A stretch of DNA of 35,505 nt. Origin: Xanthocytophaga agilis. Lineage in GTDB: Bacteria; Bacteroidota; Bacteroidia; Cytophagales; 172606-1. Below the pieces are notes generated by a model that saw nothing but the letters and a program-made list of their open reading frames with translations, did not search any database and had not been told where the DNA came from. Positions 16,552 through 25,333 of this stretch are shown here, piece after piece (within the stretch, counting starts at the first letter, position 1; the number at the start of each line of letters is the position of its first letter). The stretch covers positions 1-35,505 of the forward strand of contig NZ_JASJOU010000031.1 of the NCBI RefSeq assembly GCF_030068605.1, written 5' to 3'. A program made the position numbers and the translations under genes.

Positions 16552-16719
16552 CTGGAAAAGGCAGGTCTCCTGACTTGTAACACGTATACCATCCTTCCCA
16601 TATCATTGATACAGTGGACAAACAAGGGTATACGCTTTGAAGGTTACTTACAGTTGCGCGACAGTTCGTGATTTTCACACGATTCCCTATTAATCGGCAT
16701 TATGCAGAACCTCTTCCAG
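16552..16719 (-). promoter_or_regulatory. Cobalamin riboswitch
   Basis: On the minus strand the P1 halves CTGGAAGAG (16719-16711) and CTTTTCCAG (16560-16552) pair. Between them come AATAGGGAATCGTGTGAAAA, then TCGCGCAACTGTAAGT, CCACTG, ATGGGAAGG, and the B12 box AGTCAGGAGACCTGCC (16575-16560). These are the conserved blocks of the AdoCbl/cobalamin class in the right order. It should lower expression of the downstream TonB receptor when cobalamin is plentiful. No other minus-strand gene begins before the receptor. Confidence 0.92.
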
Positions 16720-16917
16720 AGGGTATAAAGTAAAGAACTTACATGAAGGGGCGAATATACTTTATTTATCGGATTTGGACGTAGGTTTAGATTAATTCCT
16801 GTTTTGTCATGGAATTCCATGGATAAGAAGATTGTTTGCTATGCGAGGTATAAACCCTGGTTTTGGTATCCGGTACGGATTATCATATTAGGAAGAATCA
16901 AGATAGAGTTATTAATG

Positions 16918-16960
16918 AAAAGACACTGATTTGAACCTATAATTCGAATCAGTGTCTTTT
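16918..16960 (-). terminator. Terminator of the nucleotidyltransferase/metallophosphoesterase operon
   Basis: aaaagacactgatttgaa 16918-16935 and ttcgaatcagtgtctttt 16943-16960 form an 18-bp stem with one G-T pair and a 7-nt loop. It lies 81 nt past the metallophosphoesterase stop and upstream of the riboswitch, so it separates the two units. Confidence 0.75.
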
Positions 16961-17041
16961 TGTTTCAAATGAGATTTAGGAAGATGAGAAAGTTTCATCG
17001 TTTACTAACAATTACATGCTGAATTTGCTGACCAGCAAGTA

Positions 17042-17827
17042 TCATGGTGCTACTATCAGATGTTCTACAGGTTGGTTCTCCTTTTCCTGAAGTGGTAATT
17101 CATACAAGAAGAAAGGATTAGTATAACCCGCATTATGTAATACAGGTTTGGCAACATTGAACACCTTTACACCTTGTTTGGTGGCACCTTCCAGATGTCC
17201 ATGATGTGCATGCCCATGAAAGGCAACCGTTACTTCCCTGCGATCCAGCGGTTCTGCTAAGTAGGATGATCCAAGAAAAGGGAAAATCTCCTCAGGTTCG
17301 CCAACCACCGTTTCTTTGATAGGAGAGTAATGTAATACAGCCACTTTTAGTATATCAATATCATCTCCCTCCAGGCGATACAATGCCTGATCCAGTTTCA
17401 AGGATTCTTCCACTGCCGCCTGCACATACGCTTTATTCATTTCTTCCCCAAAGCGCGGAAGCATAAACCGGTCAAAGCCCCCGCCAAACCCTTTTACACC
17501 TGCAAATCCCACTCCATTGATAACCACTGATTCTCCATCCAATACATGAATCTTGTTATTACATAAAACATGTCTGATTTCATCCTGTTGATTATCATGA
17601 TAATCATGATTACCCAGTACTGCTATCACCGGAATAGAGCAAACACTCAGTTCCTCAAGCAAGATCTCAGCCTCACTGGCTTGTCCGGTATCTGTCAAAT
17701 CACCACACAGAATCAGCGCAAATGCCTGTTCTGATACAGACTGAAAGCATTCTTTCCATTTGCCACGGTCAGTCGCTTTAATATGAATATCGCCAATAGC
17801 AGCGATTTGTTTGCTTTTCAAATTCAT
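17042..17827 (-). CDS. Calcineurin-like metallophosphoesterase
   Basis: 261 aa. All five metal-binding motifs are present in order: GDIH 12-15, GDLTD about 42-46, GNHD about 71-74, a His in VLHYSP, and GHAHHG near 200. No signal peptide, so cytoplasmic. The family hydrolyses phosphomono- or diesters (nucleic acids, cyclic nucleotides, UDP-sugars); the substrate is not readable. It starts 2 nt after the stop of the nucleotidyltransferase gene, so the two are translationally linked and probably work on the same molecule. Confidence 0.92.
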   Translation of the reverse strand: MNLKSKQIAAIGDIHIKATDRGKWKECFQSVSEQAFALILCGDLTDTGQASEAEILLEELSVCSIPVIAVLGNHDYHDNQQDEIRHVLCNNKIHVLDGESVVINGVGFAGVKGFGGGFDRFMLPRFGEEMNKAYVQAAVEESLKLDQALYRLEGDDIDILKVAVLHYSPIKETVVGEPEEIFPFLGSSYLAEPLDRREVTVAFHGHAHHGHLEGATKQGVKVFNVAKPVLHNAGYTNPFFLYELPLQEKENQPVEHLIVAP

Positions 17828-17829
17828 AT

Positions 17830-18582
17830 CTATATGCTTTTCATTGTGATTGTTTTATAATTCCATTCCCGTACGTCAATATCATACTGCGTCTGATCAA
17901 TGAGAGGCCCAAGACATAACGTTTGTTGTGGTGTTGGTAAATCATACTGTTCCTTGGCTTTTGCCAGTAACGCCTCCATTAACCAATGGGGAACCAGATC
18001 TCTTTTTGACGGATAACAAAACTGGAAACTAAGCAGCTGAGCCAAGAGTAGTTGCCAATGTATCTCCAGATGCGTCCATACCCGGTTCCAGTTCAAACGG
18101 TCTCCATAACGCACAATCAGGTGGTTCAGGTCAGCTCCATCAAACCGCTCCCGGTTTTGTACATAGATTTTACACCAGAACAACTCTTCCGCAGATAAAA
18201 ACTGAACAGGTACACCACAAAACTCTCCCGCATACGAATTTTCCATCCAGCTATCATCTACTGTACAAATATTATTTACTGTGTTATATATAATATCCAT
18301 AAAGTAATCATCGTGAAAGTACACCTTAGCCAACCATCGGGAATCAGTAATTTCCGTATGATATCCCATAGAGGAAAAGTGTTTGAGAATCTTGGGATAC
18401 TCACTGGCTTTACAGAATATATCCAGATCCTTGGTGTCACGATAGATGCCTGTATACTGGTGCAGAGCAAATGCTCCTCCTACGAGATAGGATAATCCAG
18501 CTTCATTGAGCATAGTAAGAGCTTCTTTGTAGAATTTTTCTGCTGTTCTTTTTTCTTCCTCAGTAACTTTACACTTAACCAT
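17830..18582 (-). CDS. Nucleotidyltransferase family protein
   Basis: 250 aa from the start at 18582 (MVKCKVTEEEKRTAEKFY); a start 45 nt upstream is possible but places the extra residues near the promoter. The N-terminal nucleotidyltransferase signature LVGGAFAL (33-40), YRDTKDLDIF (47-56) with Asp52/Asp54 as the metal pair, is clear. The rest is helical with Trp-rich stretches. It is related to AbiEii/aminoglycoside-type nucleotidyltransferases by motif. No AbiEi-like partner is present; instead it pairs with a metallophosphoesterase 2 nt downstream. Confidence 0.85.
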   Translation of the reverse strand: MVKCKVTEEEKRTAEKFYKEALTMLNEAGLSYLVGGAFALHQYTGIYRDTKDLDIFCKASEYPKILKHFSSMGYHTEITDSRWLAKVYFHDDYFMDIIYNTVNNICTVDDSWMENSYAGEFCGVPVQFLSAEELFWCKIYVQNRERFDGADLNHLIVRYGDRLNWNRVWTHLEIHWQLLLAQLLSFQFCYPSKRDLVPHWLMEALLAKAKEQYDLPTPQQTLCLGPLIDQTQYDIDVREWNYKTITMKSI

Positions 18583-18636
18583 ATGAATATATTTAATCTT
18601 TGATATTTCTCCCGAAGCTATTCGCATCTAGAAAAG

Positions 18637-18644
18637 CAAAGCTA
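18637..18644 (-). promoter_or_regulatory. -7 promoter element of the nucleotidyltransferase/phosphoesterase operon
   Basis: On the minus strand TAGCTTTG fits TAnnTTTG, 54 nt before the chosen ATG at 18582. A TTG at 18662-18660 lies upstream with a 15-nt gap, shorter than the usual 19-21. Confidence 0.45.
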
Positions 18645-18697
18645 AAATTGTGTGCCTCACAATATTGATTGTCAGTTACTAAGTAAAAACAACTCTT

Positions 18698-19171
18698 ATG
18701 CATATTACCATACAAAAGGGCATTACAGATTTGCAAAAAGCAAGTGTCCTGAAACTGTGGAATGAGGAATATCCTCAAAAACTCCAGTATGCGTCCGTTG
18801 CTGAATTTGATAAATATTTGGATGGACTGGAAGATAAAACCCATTTTCTGCTCAGAGAAGATGAAGAAATAATAGGCTGGGCTGCGACCTTTAAAAGGGA
18901 TGAGCAACGCTGGTTTGCGATTCTTATAAGTTCGGTTGTTCAGGGGAAAGGATATGGAAAAAAACTCCTCAATGCACTCAAAGAACACGAAACTCACTTA
19001 TTAGGCTGGGTAATTGATCATAATAAGGATAGCAAAGCCAATGGAATGCCTTATTGTTCGCCTCTGGTATTTTATGAGAAGAATGGTTTTGTGATACAAC
19101 CCGAGATTCGTTTTGAATCAGAGAAGATGTCGGCTTTACGTATTGAATGGAAAAAGATAGCCTCCGTGTAA
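18698..19171 (+). CDS. GNAT-family N-acetyltransferase
   Basis: 157 aa, one GNAT fold. The acetyl-CoA pyrophosphate loop is VVQGKGYGKKLLNAL (Q-x-x-G-x-G), preceded by the strand RWFAILISSVV, and the C-terminal strands are VFYEKNGFVI. It acetylates an amine of unknown identity in the cytoplasm. It is divergent from the nucleotidyltransferase operon across 115 bp; no shared operator was recognised. Confidence 0.9.
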   Translation: MHITIQKGITDLQKASVLKLWNEEYPQKLQYASVAEFDKYLDGLEDKTHFLLREDEEIIGWAATFKRDEQRWFAILISSVVQGKGYGKKLLNALKEHETHLLGWVIDHNKDSKANGMPYCSPLVFYEKNGFVIQPEIRFESEKMSALRIEWKKIASV

Positions 19172-19279
19172 GTAAACAACTGATCTGTCTGCGTTTACTT
19201 CTGTTTTGAATAACCTTCTGTAGCTCATTTATTTAACTCACTACCTTGAGTTCTGGTATTACCTACAAAAAATATATTA

Positions 19280-19330
19280 ACTGCAATTACGAATTAAATA
19301 AATTGATTTATATTTACTGCAATCACGAAT
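19280..19330 (+). promoter_or_regulatory. Direct repeats upstream of padR, candidate PadR operator
   Basis: actgcaattacgaat at 19280-19294 and actgcaatcacgaat at 19316-19330 differ at one position and are 36 bp apart, just before the PadR start at 19343. The second copy ends 12 nt before the ATG, so binding there could block initiation. Confidence 0.6.
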
Positions 19331-19342
19331 AATATTGAACTA

Positions 19343-19669
19343 ATGAAAAAAACAAAACTGGGAGAGTTTGAAGAACTGGTATTGCTTACAGTTGCTGCGC
19401 TGCAGGAGGATGCCTATGGTGTAGAGATCAAGCGGGAACTGGAAACACGTTTGAAGGAAAAGCTAAGTGTAGGTTCTATCCAGTCGGCACTGAAGCGTAT
19501 GGAGGAAAAAGGATTCCTTACTTCGGAATTTGGAGAAGCTACTCAGAAGAGAGGAGGCAAACGCAAACGTATCTATGCCACAACCTCCTATGCCCATCAG
19601 GTCCTTGCTGAAATGAGAGACATTCGGGCTGGTTTATGGGAAGCCATACCAAATGTATCGTTGACCTAA
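19343..19669 (+). CDS. PadR-family transcriptional regulator
   Basis: 108 aa, the normal short PadR. Recognisable are LGEFEELVLLTVAALQEDAYGVEIKREL, SVGSIQSALKRMEEKGFLTSEFGEA, and the wing RGGKRKRIYATT. It represses transcription by binding dyads and releases on small-molecule signals. It lies 20 nt before the permease gene, so the operon is PadR-permease. This PadR plus prefix-domain permease pairing is common in Bacteroidota and Acidobacteriota. It probably autoregulates through the repeats at 19280-19330. Confidence 0.95.
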   Translation: MKKTKLGEFEELVLLTVAALQEDAYGVEIKRELETRLKEKLSVGSIQSALKRMEEKGFLTSEFGEATQKRGGKRKRIYATTSYAHQVLAEMRDIRAGLWEAIPNVSLT

Positions 19670-19689
19670 CTAAATAAACCCTGACAACT

Positions 19690-22296
19690 ATGAAACAACC
19701 TAACCACTACGCTCCACCCAAATGGCCTCTCCGGCTTTTGCGCCTGTTTGTAAAAGAAGAATACCTCGAAGAGATTGAAGGAGACATGGAAGAACTTTTT
19801 CAGGACAATCTGGAAACACTCTCTTACCGTCAGGCCCGAAGAATGTATACCTGGGAAATGATACGTCTGATGCGACCGCTTATCATGAAAAATATACGTA
19901 TTACACTATCTCCTAACCCGTATGGTATGTTTAAGAACTACTTCAAAATTTCGTTCAGAAGTTTGATGCGAAACCCGCTGAGTGCATTCATCAATATTAT
20001 GGGTTTAGCGGTTGCTATTGGCATTTGTATGCTTGTCTATGCTTTTATTGCCTATGACAACAATATTGATCAATTCCATACTCATAAACATTCTGTTTAC
20101 CTGACTACTTTTTTTGCAGATAGAGAAGGTACGCTACAACAATATGGACAAACACCAGGGCCTCTGGGGCAAATGCTTAAGGAAGATTTTGCTCAGATTA
20201 AACATGTGTGTCGGATAGAAGACAGAAATCTTGTACTAAAATATGGTGATCAGGTATTTACCGAGCGGGTACGTTATACTGACCCTACCTTTTTAGAGAT
20301 GCTTACCTTTCCTCTGAAGTGGGGAACAAGCCAATCATTAGCAGATGTAAATAGTGTGATTCTCAGCGAGGAAATGTCTGTTAAGTATTTTGGTGCAACA
20401 AATCCCATTGGTGAGAACGTTCATATAAAACTAGGCAATGCTGGAACCAAAACGTTTAAAGTGATGGGAGTAGCTGCTCCTTTTCCAAAAGCTCATGCCA
20501 TTGATTTTGATTTTCTAATCAATTTTGAAAACCTGCGTTTATCCGAATCGGATGGTGCATTACATGACTGGAATACTTTGGTCAATGCCACCCTTGTTCA
20601 GGTAGAAGATCCATCTGATCTAAAGATTATTCAACAGGGAATGGATAAGTATAAAGTTCTGCAAAACAAAGAAGTGCAGAAGGACTGGGCAATCTCTTCC
20701 TTTGCCTTTGAGCCATTGGCAACATTACATAAAAATTCAGCACAGATACGGGATGATATTTCCGTTGATCCTCCTATAGAAAGTCTGGTTGCACTGCCTG
20801 TCATAGGTATGTTTATGCTGGCTCTGGCTTGCTTCAATTATATCAATATCGCACTTGTTTCAACTACGAAAAGACTAAAGGAAATTGGTGTACGAAAAGT
20901 CATTGGAGCCAATAGAGTCCGAATCATGATTCAGTTTTTAGTTGAGAATATCTCTGTAACATTTTTTGCATTGGTACTGGGATTTATCCTGACCATTACT
21001 GTTTTTCTTCCCTGGTTTATTCCTGTATCTGGCAGAGAGTTGGAGCTTAATCTGATTGATAGTAACTTTTGGGTGTTTCTGCTGGCTATTTTATTTTTTA
21101 CAGGTATTGCCTCCGGACTATATCCTGCTTTGTATATCTCCAGATTTGATGCTGTAAAGATATTTACAGGCTCAGTGCAGTTTGGCAAAAAGAACCCATT
21201 GACAAAGCTGTTTTTGGGTATTCAGCTGGTCCTATCATGTATTCTGATCACAGGAGCTGTGGTTTATATGCAAAATACAACCTTTCAGACAATGCGTAGC
21301 TGGGGCTACAATCAGCGGGATGTATTGTATGTGAACATTCCGAACCAGTCTGCCTATGAACATTTACAGGATAAAATGCTTCAGAATGCCAATGTGCGTT
21401 CACTTGCAGGTTCAAAAGACCATCTTGGGAAAAAGATTTCTACCGCGATAATTCATACACCTGCCAATCGCCAGTACGAAGTGGAGCAGTTAGCCGTTGA
21501 TGCTCATTATGTTAATACAATGGGTTTGCAACTGTCAGATGGACGGAACTTTAACGATCAGTCTGAAAATGATAAACACACAGTCATTGTCAATGAGCTT
21601 TTGGTGAAAAACATGGAACTATCAAATCCGATTGGGCACCAGTTCCGGATAGACAGTACAAAATATCAAATCATTGGAGTGGTAAAGGATTTTCATACCC
21701 ATAGTTTTTACAATCCGATTCGACCCACTCTTTTTAAGTTAGCAGACAAGAAAGACTATCAGTTTTTGTCTGTGCAAGTGAAAAATGGTTCACAAGAGGA
21801 AACCTATCAGGCCTTACAGACTCAGTGGGCTGCTTTATTTCCGGATAGCCCCTTTCAGGGTGGATATCAGGAAGATGTCTGGGGTATATTCTTTAGCCAG
21901 TTAGCACGTATGGAAGAGTTCACCAGGACAATTGCTTGTATGGCTGTATTGCTGGCAAGTTTGGGATTGTATGGGCTGGTTTCACTCAATGTGGCGGGTC
22001 GGGTCAGAGAGTTTAGCATTCGGAAAGTACTCGGAGCCAGGCTATTGGACTTATCTGTAACCATTGCCAGACAGTATTTGGTTCTGATCGTATCTGCGTT
22101 GGCAATTGGAGTCCCCGTGAGTTATATGTTAATTCACACACAATTAAATATGATGTTTGCTTATCCAATGCCAATGGACTTTTCAGGTGTTTCGATTGCT
22201 GTATTACTACTGGTTTGTGTTTTGCTGGGTGTGATTTCTATTCAGATTAGAAAGGTAGCTAAGTCAAATCTGGTAAAGGGACTGAAAGTAGAGTAA
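19690..22296 (+). CDS. MacB/FtsX-type ABC permease with permease-prefix domain
   Basis: 868 aa. The N-terminal 1-70 is the permease-prefix domain (RLFVKEEYLEEIEGDMEE...). TM1 at about 97-121 is followed by a large MacB-type periplasmic domain, then three helices with a GxRKVIGANR coupling motif, a second periplasmic domain and a final three-helix FtsX block with RKVLGARLLDLSV. The result is two tandem FtsX halves in the inner membrane. No ATPase is encoded nearby, so it must use one from elsewhere or act without it. These proteins probably move mechanical force or export lipids, peptides or antibiotics; the exact cargo is not clear. Confidence 0.93.
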   Translation: MKQPNHYAPPKWPLRLLRLFVKEEYLEEIEGDMEELFQDNLETLSYRQARRMYTWEMIRLMRPLIMKNIRITLSPNPYGMFKNYFKISFRSLMRNPLSAFINIMGLAVAIGICMLVYAFIAYDNNIDQFHTHKHSVYLTTFFADREGTLQQYGQTPGPLGQMLKEDFAQIKHVCRIEDRNLVLKYGDQVFTERVRYTDPTFLEMLTFPLKWGTSQSLADVNSVILSEEMSVKYFGATNPIGENVHIKLGNAGTKTFKVMGVAAPFPKAHAIDFDFLINFENLRLSESDGALHDWNTLVNATLVQVEDPSDLKIIQQGMDKYKVLQNKEVQKDWAISSFAFEPLATLHKNSAQIRDDISVDPPIESLVALPVIGMFMLALACFNYINIALVSTTKRLKEIGVRKVIGANRVRIMIQFLVENISVTFFALVLGFILTITVFLPWFIPVSGRELELNLIDSNFWVFLLAILFFTGIASGLYPALYISRFDAVKIFTGSVQFGKKNPLTKLFLGIQLVLSCILITGAVVYMQNTTFQTMRSWGYNQRDVLYVNIPNQSAYEHLQDKMLQNANVRSLAGSKDHLGKKISTAIIHTPANRQYEVEQLAVDAHYVNTMGLQLSDGRNFNDQSENDKHTVIVNELLVKNMELSNPIGHQFRIDSTKYQIIGVVKDFHTHSFYNPIRPTLFKLADKKDYQFLSVQVKNGSQEETYQALQTQWAALFPDSPFQGGYQEDVWGIFFSQLARMEEFTRTIACMAVLLASLGLYGLVSLNVAGRVREFSIRKVLGARLLDLSVTIARQYLVLIVSALAIGVPVSYMLIHTQLNMMFAYPMPMDFSGVSIAVLLLVCVLLGVISIQIRKVAKSNLVKGLKVE

Positions 22297-22503
22297 GGAT
22301 AGCAGGCTTGATAAATCAGTACAGAAGGGGTGAGTGTTACCAGGTTTTGGTGTATAATGTGAATTTTAACATCTGAAGAAGATCCTCTCTGTTAAAATCC
22401 ATTTGTTTTTCATAAATTATCCTTGTTTTATGAGTTAAAGCAAGGGTAATTCATTTTGTACTTCTTCGCACTAAATGTTCACCTGTTATTCTGCTAACTA
22501 TTT

Positions 22504-24957
22504 ATGCTGAAGCATTATCTGGATTTATCACTGAGGAATATCAAAAAGAATACTATCTACTCCGCTATCAACATTCTGGGATTTTCTATTGGTATTGCAG
22601 TTGTCCTATACATTACTCAATATGTAGCATATGAGTTAAGCTATGATTCCTTTATAAATGAGGCAGAGTATATCTACAGAGTTGACCATACCCAATATAC
22701 CAGTGAAAAAGAATGGCAGGGCAGTGCAAGAAATTATTTAGGATTGGGTCCTATGCTAAAGGAAAAACTACCAGATGTAGCTGATTTTTGTAGAATTTCA
22801 AAAAATCTGGATGCAACCAGAGGGGTGCCACTTAAGTATCAGGATAAGATATTTTATGAGCAGAATGTGTATTATGTTGACAGTACTTTTTTGGATTTCT
22901 TTTCAGTACAGCTGGTAAGTGGAAATAGTAAAACTGCCTTAATGAATGGCAACTCAGTTGTGATATCAACCTCAATTGCAAAAAAGCTATTTGGAGACAG
23001 AGACCCCATCGGATTAGTAATAACTGAACTGGATAATGAAAACTCAAACCGAATAGTTACCGGAGTTTTTGAGGATATTCCTGAAAACTCTCACCTGAAA
23101 TTTGATATCCTTATTCCCATCTTTGGTGATCCTAATTATAAATTTTTTGTTCAGGACCCATGGTATTCACCTGCATGGTATACCTATGTAAAGATGGGTA
23201 GCAAGATAAAATATCAGAAAGATATTAATCTGGTAGCCACATCAATTGCCCGAACCTACAAGCCAGACTTTATAAAGAATCAATTGCGCATTGTGTTCAC
23301 ACCTGTTACATCCATTTACCTGCAATCTGATTTCAAAGACGAACTGAAAATAAATGGAAGTTTAAATCTTGTATTCTTTCTTATTCTGGTGGCATTTTTA
23401 CTGCTGGCAATCAGTAGCATCAACTACTCAAATCTGAGTATCGTGTTTGCTATGGATAGGTCTAAAGAGGTGGGGTTAAGAAAAACTTTTGGTGCCTCCG
23501 CAACTCAGTTGAGAAAACAATTTCTTATTGATTCTTTTGTAACCAATCTGCTTTCGTTGGGGATAGCGATAGTTTTGTATGTGGTGTTTTCTCCTTCCTT
23601 CAATGATATAATTGGTAAAAATATAAACGCCTCTCTGAATTATATAGCTTTTACAGGAGCTGTAATCGGAGTTCTCATCGTATCTACTTTACTCAGTGGG
23701 GCGTATCCAGCTATACTTCTTTCTTCCTTTAAACCTGTTGAAGTTTTGAAAGGGAAGCTAGTGATGAACAACAGAAGTTTTAGTTTGCGAAAGGCATTGG
23801 TCGTGTTCCAGTTTTGTATGGCATTGATACTGATTATCTGGTCTCTTTTCGTATCCGGACAATTGGAATTTATGCGTACAGCGAATATTGGTTTCAATCC
23901 GGATAACCAACTCATCATTCATAATCCTACAGCCTATAGCAGGGTTGATAACGAACATAGATATGATGACTATCTGGTTTTTAAAAAAGAAGTCCTGAAC
24001 AGCGCTGCTATTGAGAGTATTTCTACGTCTTCTTCCGTCCCAGGTACAGAGATAGGCTTTACCTATGTCAATTCTATAAAGAAGCAGGCAAATGGAGTAT
24101 ATGATCCAACACCCTATAAGGTAATGTATGTAGGATACGACTATCTAAGCCAACTGGAACTTCAATTACTGGCAGGGAGAAATTTCTCAGAAGACTTTCC
24201 TTCCGATGTTAAGTATGGAAGTATTATTCTAAATGCTGAGGCTATAAAGGTTCTGGGCTATTCTTCCCCTGAAGATGCCCTGAACAAATATATATACTTC
24301 CAGCAGTTAGATGAGTGGGAAAAGGTGCAGATTATTGGTGTTGTAAAAAACTATCGGCATGTATCCCTAAAAAGTCCTGTATCACCCACACTTTTTTACC
24401 TAAGCCAGGATAAGGGGCAACAGGTATTTTACTCACTGAAATTTGCAAAGAACAGCCCTCAGCATGTGATAAGTAGTGTGAAGGATATATGGAAAAAGGT
24501 GTATCCCGGTAAACCCTTCAATTACTTCTTTTTGGATGATCATTATGACATTCAGTATGCACATGAGAAACGATTACAACTACTTACCACTTTCTTTTCC
24601 AATGTTGTGATCTTTATCTGCTGTCTTGGTTTAATAAACCTGGCCTTATTTGAAGGGAAAAAACGTTCCAAAGAAATTGGAATCCGAAAAGTCCTTGGAG
24701 CAAGTCGCCGATCCATACTCTTCCTTCTCATGGCTGATTTCCTGAAGCTGGTAATTCTGGCCAATATCATTGCCTGGCCTATTGCTTATCTGATTATAAA
24801 TAAATGGCTCCAGAGTTATCCTGAAAGGATACATATTAATGGCATACTATTTCTGGTTGCAAGTTTGGCATCTATCGCTCTGGTGATGCTTTCAGTTTTC
24901 CTTTCTACCTATAAAACAACTAATATTAACCCCGTCAAAGCCATAAAAAGCGAATAG
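22504..24957 (+). CDS. MacB/FtsX-type ABC permease
   Basis: 817 aa. It has the same two-half MacB/FtsX plan as its upstream neighbour but without the prefix domain: TM1 at about 18-40 (YSAINILGFSIGIAVVLYI), periplasmic domain, SKEVGLRKTFGASATQLRKQ coupling motif, second periplasmic domain and the closing block with RSKEIGIRKVLGASRRSIL. It ends VNPVKAIKSE-like (INPVKAIKSE), the standard terminus. It is 207 bp after the first permease and may be an independent unit or the end of the PadR operon. Confidence 0.92.
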   Translation: MLKHYLDLSLRNIKKNTIYSAINILGFSIGIAVVLYITQYVAYELSYDSFINEAEYIYRVDHTQYTSEKEWQGSARNYLGLGPMLKEKLPDVADFCRISKNLDATRGVPLKYQDKIFYEQNVYYVDSTFLDFFSVQLVSGNSKTALMNGNSVVISTSIAKKLFGDRDPIGLVITELDNENSNRIVTGVFEDIPENSHLKFDILIPIFGDPNYKFFVQDPWYSPAWYTYVKMGSKIKYQKDINLVATSIARTYKPDFIKNQLRIVFTPVTSIYLQSDFKDELKINGSLNLVFFLILVAFLLLAISSINYSNLSIVFAMDRSKEVGLRKTFGASATQLRKQFLIDSFVTNLLSLGIAIVLYVVFSPSFNDIIGKNINASLNYIAFTGAVIGVLIVSTLLSGAYPAILLSSFKPVEVLKGKLVMNNRSFSLRKALVVFQFCMALILIIWSLFVSGQLEFMRTANIGFNPDNQLIIHNPTAYSRVDNEHRYDDYLVFKKEVLNSAAIESISTSSSVPGTEIGFTYVNSIKKQANGVYDPTPYKVMYVGYDYLSQLELQLLAGRNFSEDFPSDVKYGSIILNAEAIKVLGYSSPEDALNKYIYFQQLDEWEKVQIIGVVKNYRHVSLKSPVSPTLFYLSQDKGQQVFYSLKFAKNSPQHVISSVKDIWKKVYPGKPFNYFFLDDHYDIQYAHEKRLQLLTTFFSNVVIFICCLGLINLALFEGKKRSKEIGIRKVLGASRRSILFLLMADFLKLVILANIIAWPIAYLIINKWLQSYPERIHINGILFLVASLASIALVMLSVFLSTYKTTNINPVKAIKSE

Positions 24958-25026
24958 TCTACTTTTCTTTATACTTCATATATGAGTGATCTTGAATATT
25001 GGAAGTGAGTTTAGTTTATTTTCAAC

Positions 25027-25065
25027 ACCATCACTTATGCTTTTGAAAAGAGTATAGGTGATGGT
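25027..25065. terminator. Hairpin after the second permease
   Basis: accatcac 25027-25034 pairs with gtgatggt 25058-25065, extended by partly paired tat/ata and ctttt/aaaag segments. It is 69 nt past the stop. Probable terminator of the permease unit. Confidence 0.6.
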
Positions 25066-25142
25066 TAATTTTGAAAAATATCTCTAGTTTGGTTGGTTTA
25101 TTGTCCCTTTCATAATTTTTCCACAACCGCTCTCATTTTTTA

Positions 25143-25215
25143 CTTACCCAAAAACAGGTTTTTATCTTCAGAGCATCTCTTTTCTTTAGAAACACAAAAA
25201 CCTGATTTAGGTAAG
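25143..25215. repeat. Long imperfect inverted repeat
   Basis: cttaccc...aacaggttttt (25143-25163) and aaaaacctgatttaggtaag (25196-25215) are inverted with a few mismatches and a 32-nt loop. It lies upstream of the NmrA gene. It may be a repeat remnant, a second terminator or a regulator-binding dyad. Confidence 0.45.
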
Positions 25216-25258
25216 ATATTTAGTATACCCCTGACATACAGCTGTCATAGACCCACTC

Positions 25259-25266
25259 TATGTTTG
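25259..25266 (+). promoter_or_regulatory. -7 promoter element of the NmrA-like gene
   Basis: tatgtttg fits TAnnTTTG, 67 nt before the ATG at 25334. No TTG at -33. Confidence 0.45.
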
Positions 25267-25333
25267 TGTTACTGTGAAGTTATCCTCTGCCGCAGTACTA
25301 GAAACCTATTTTTTTACTAAACAAACAACAGCT

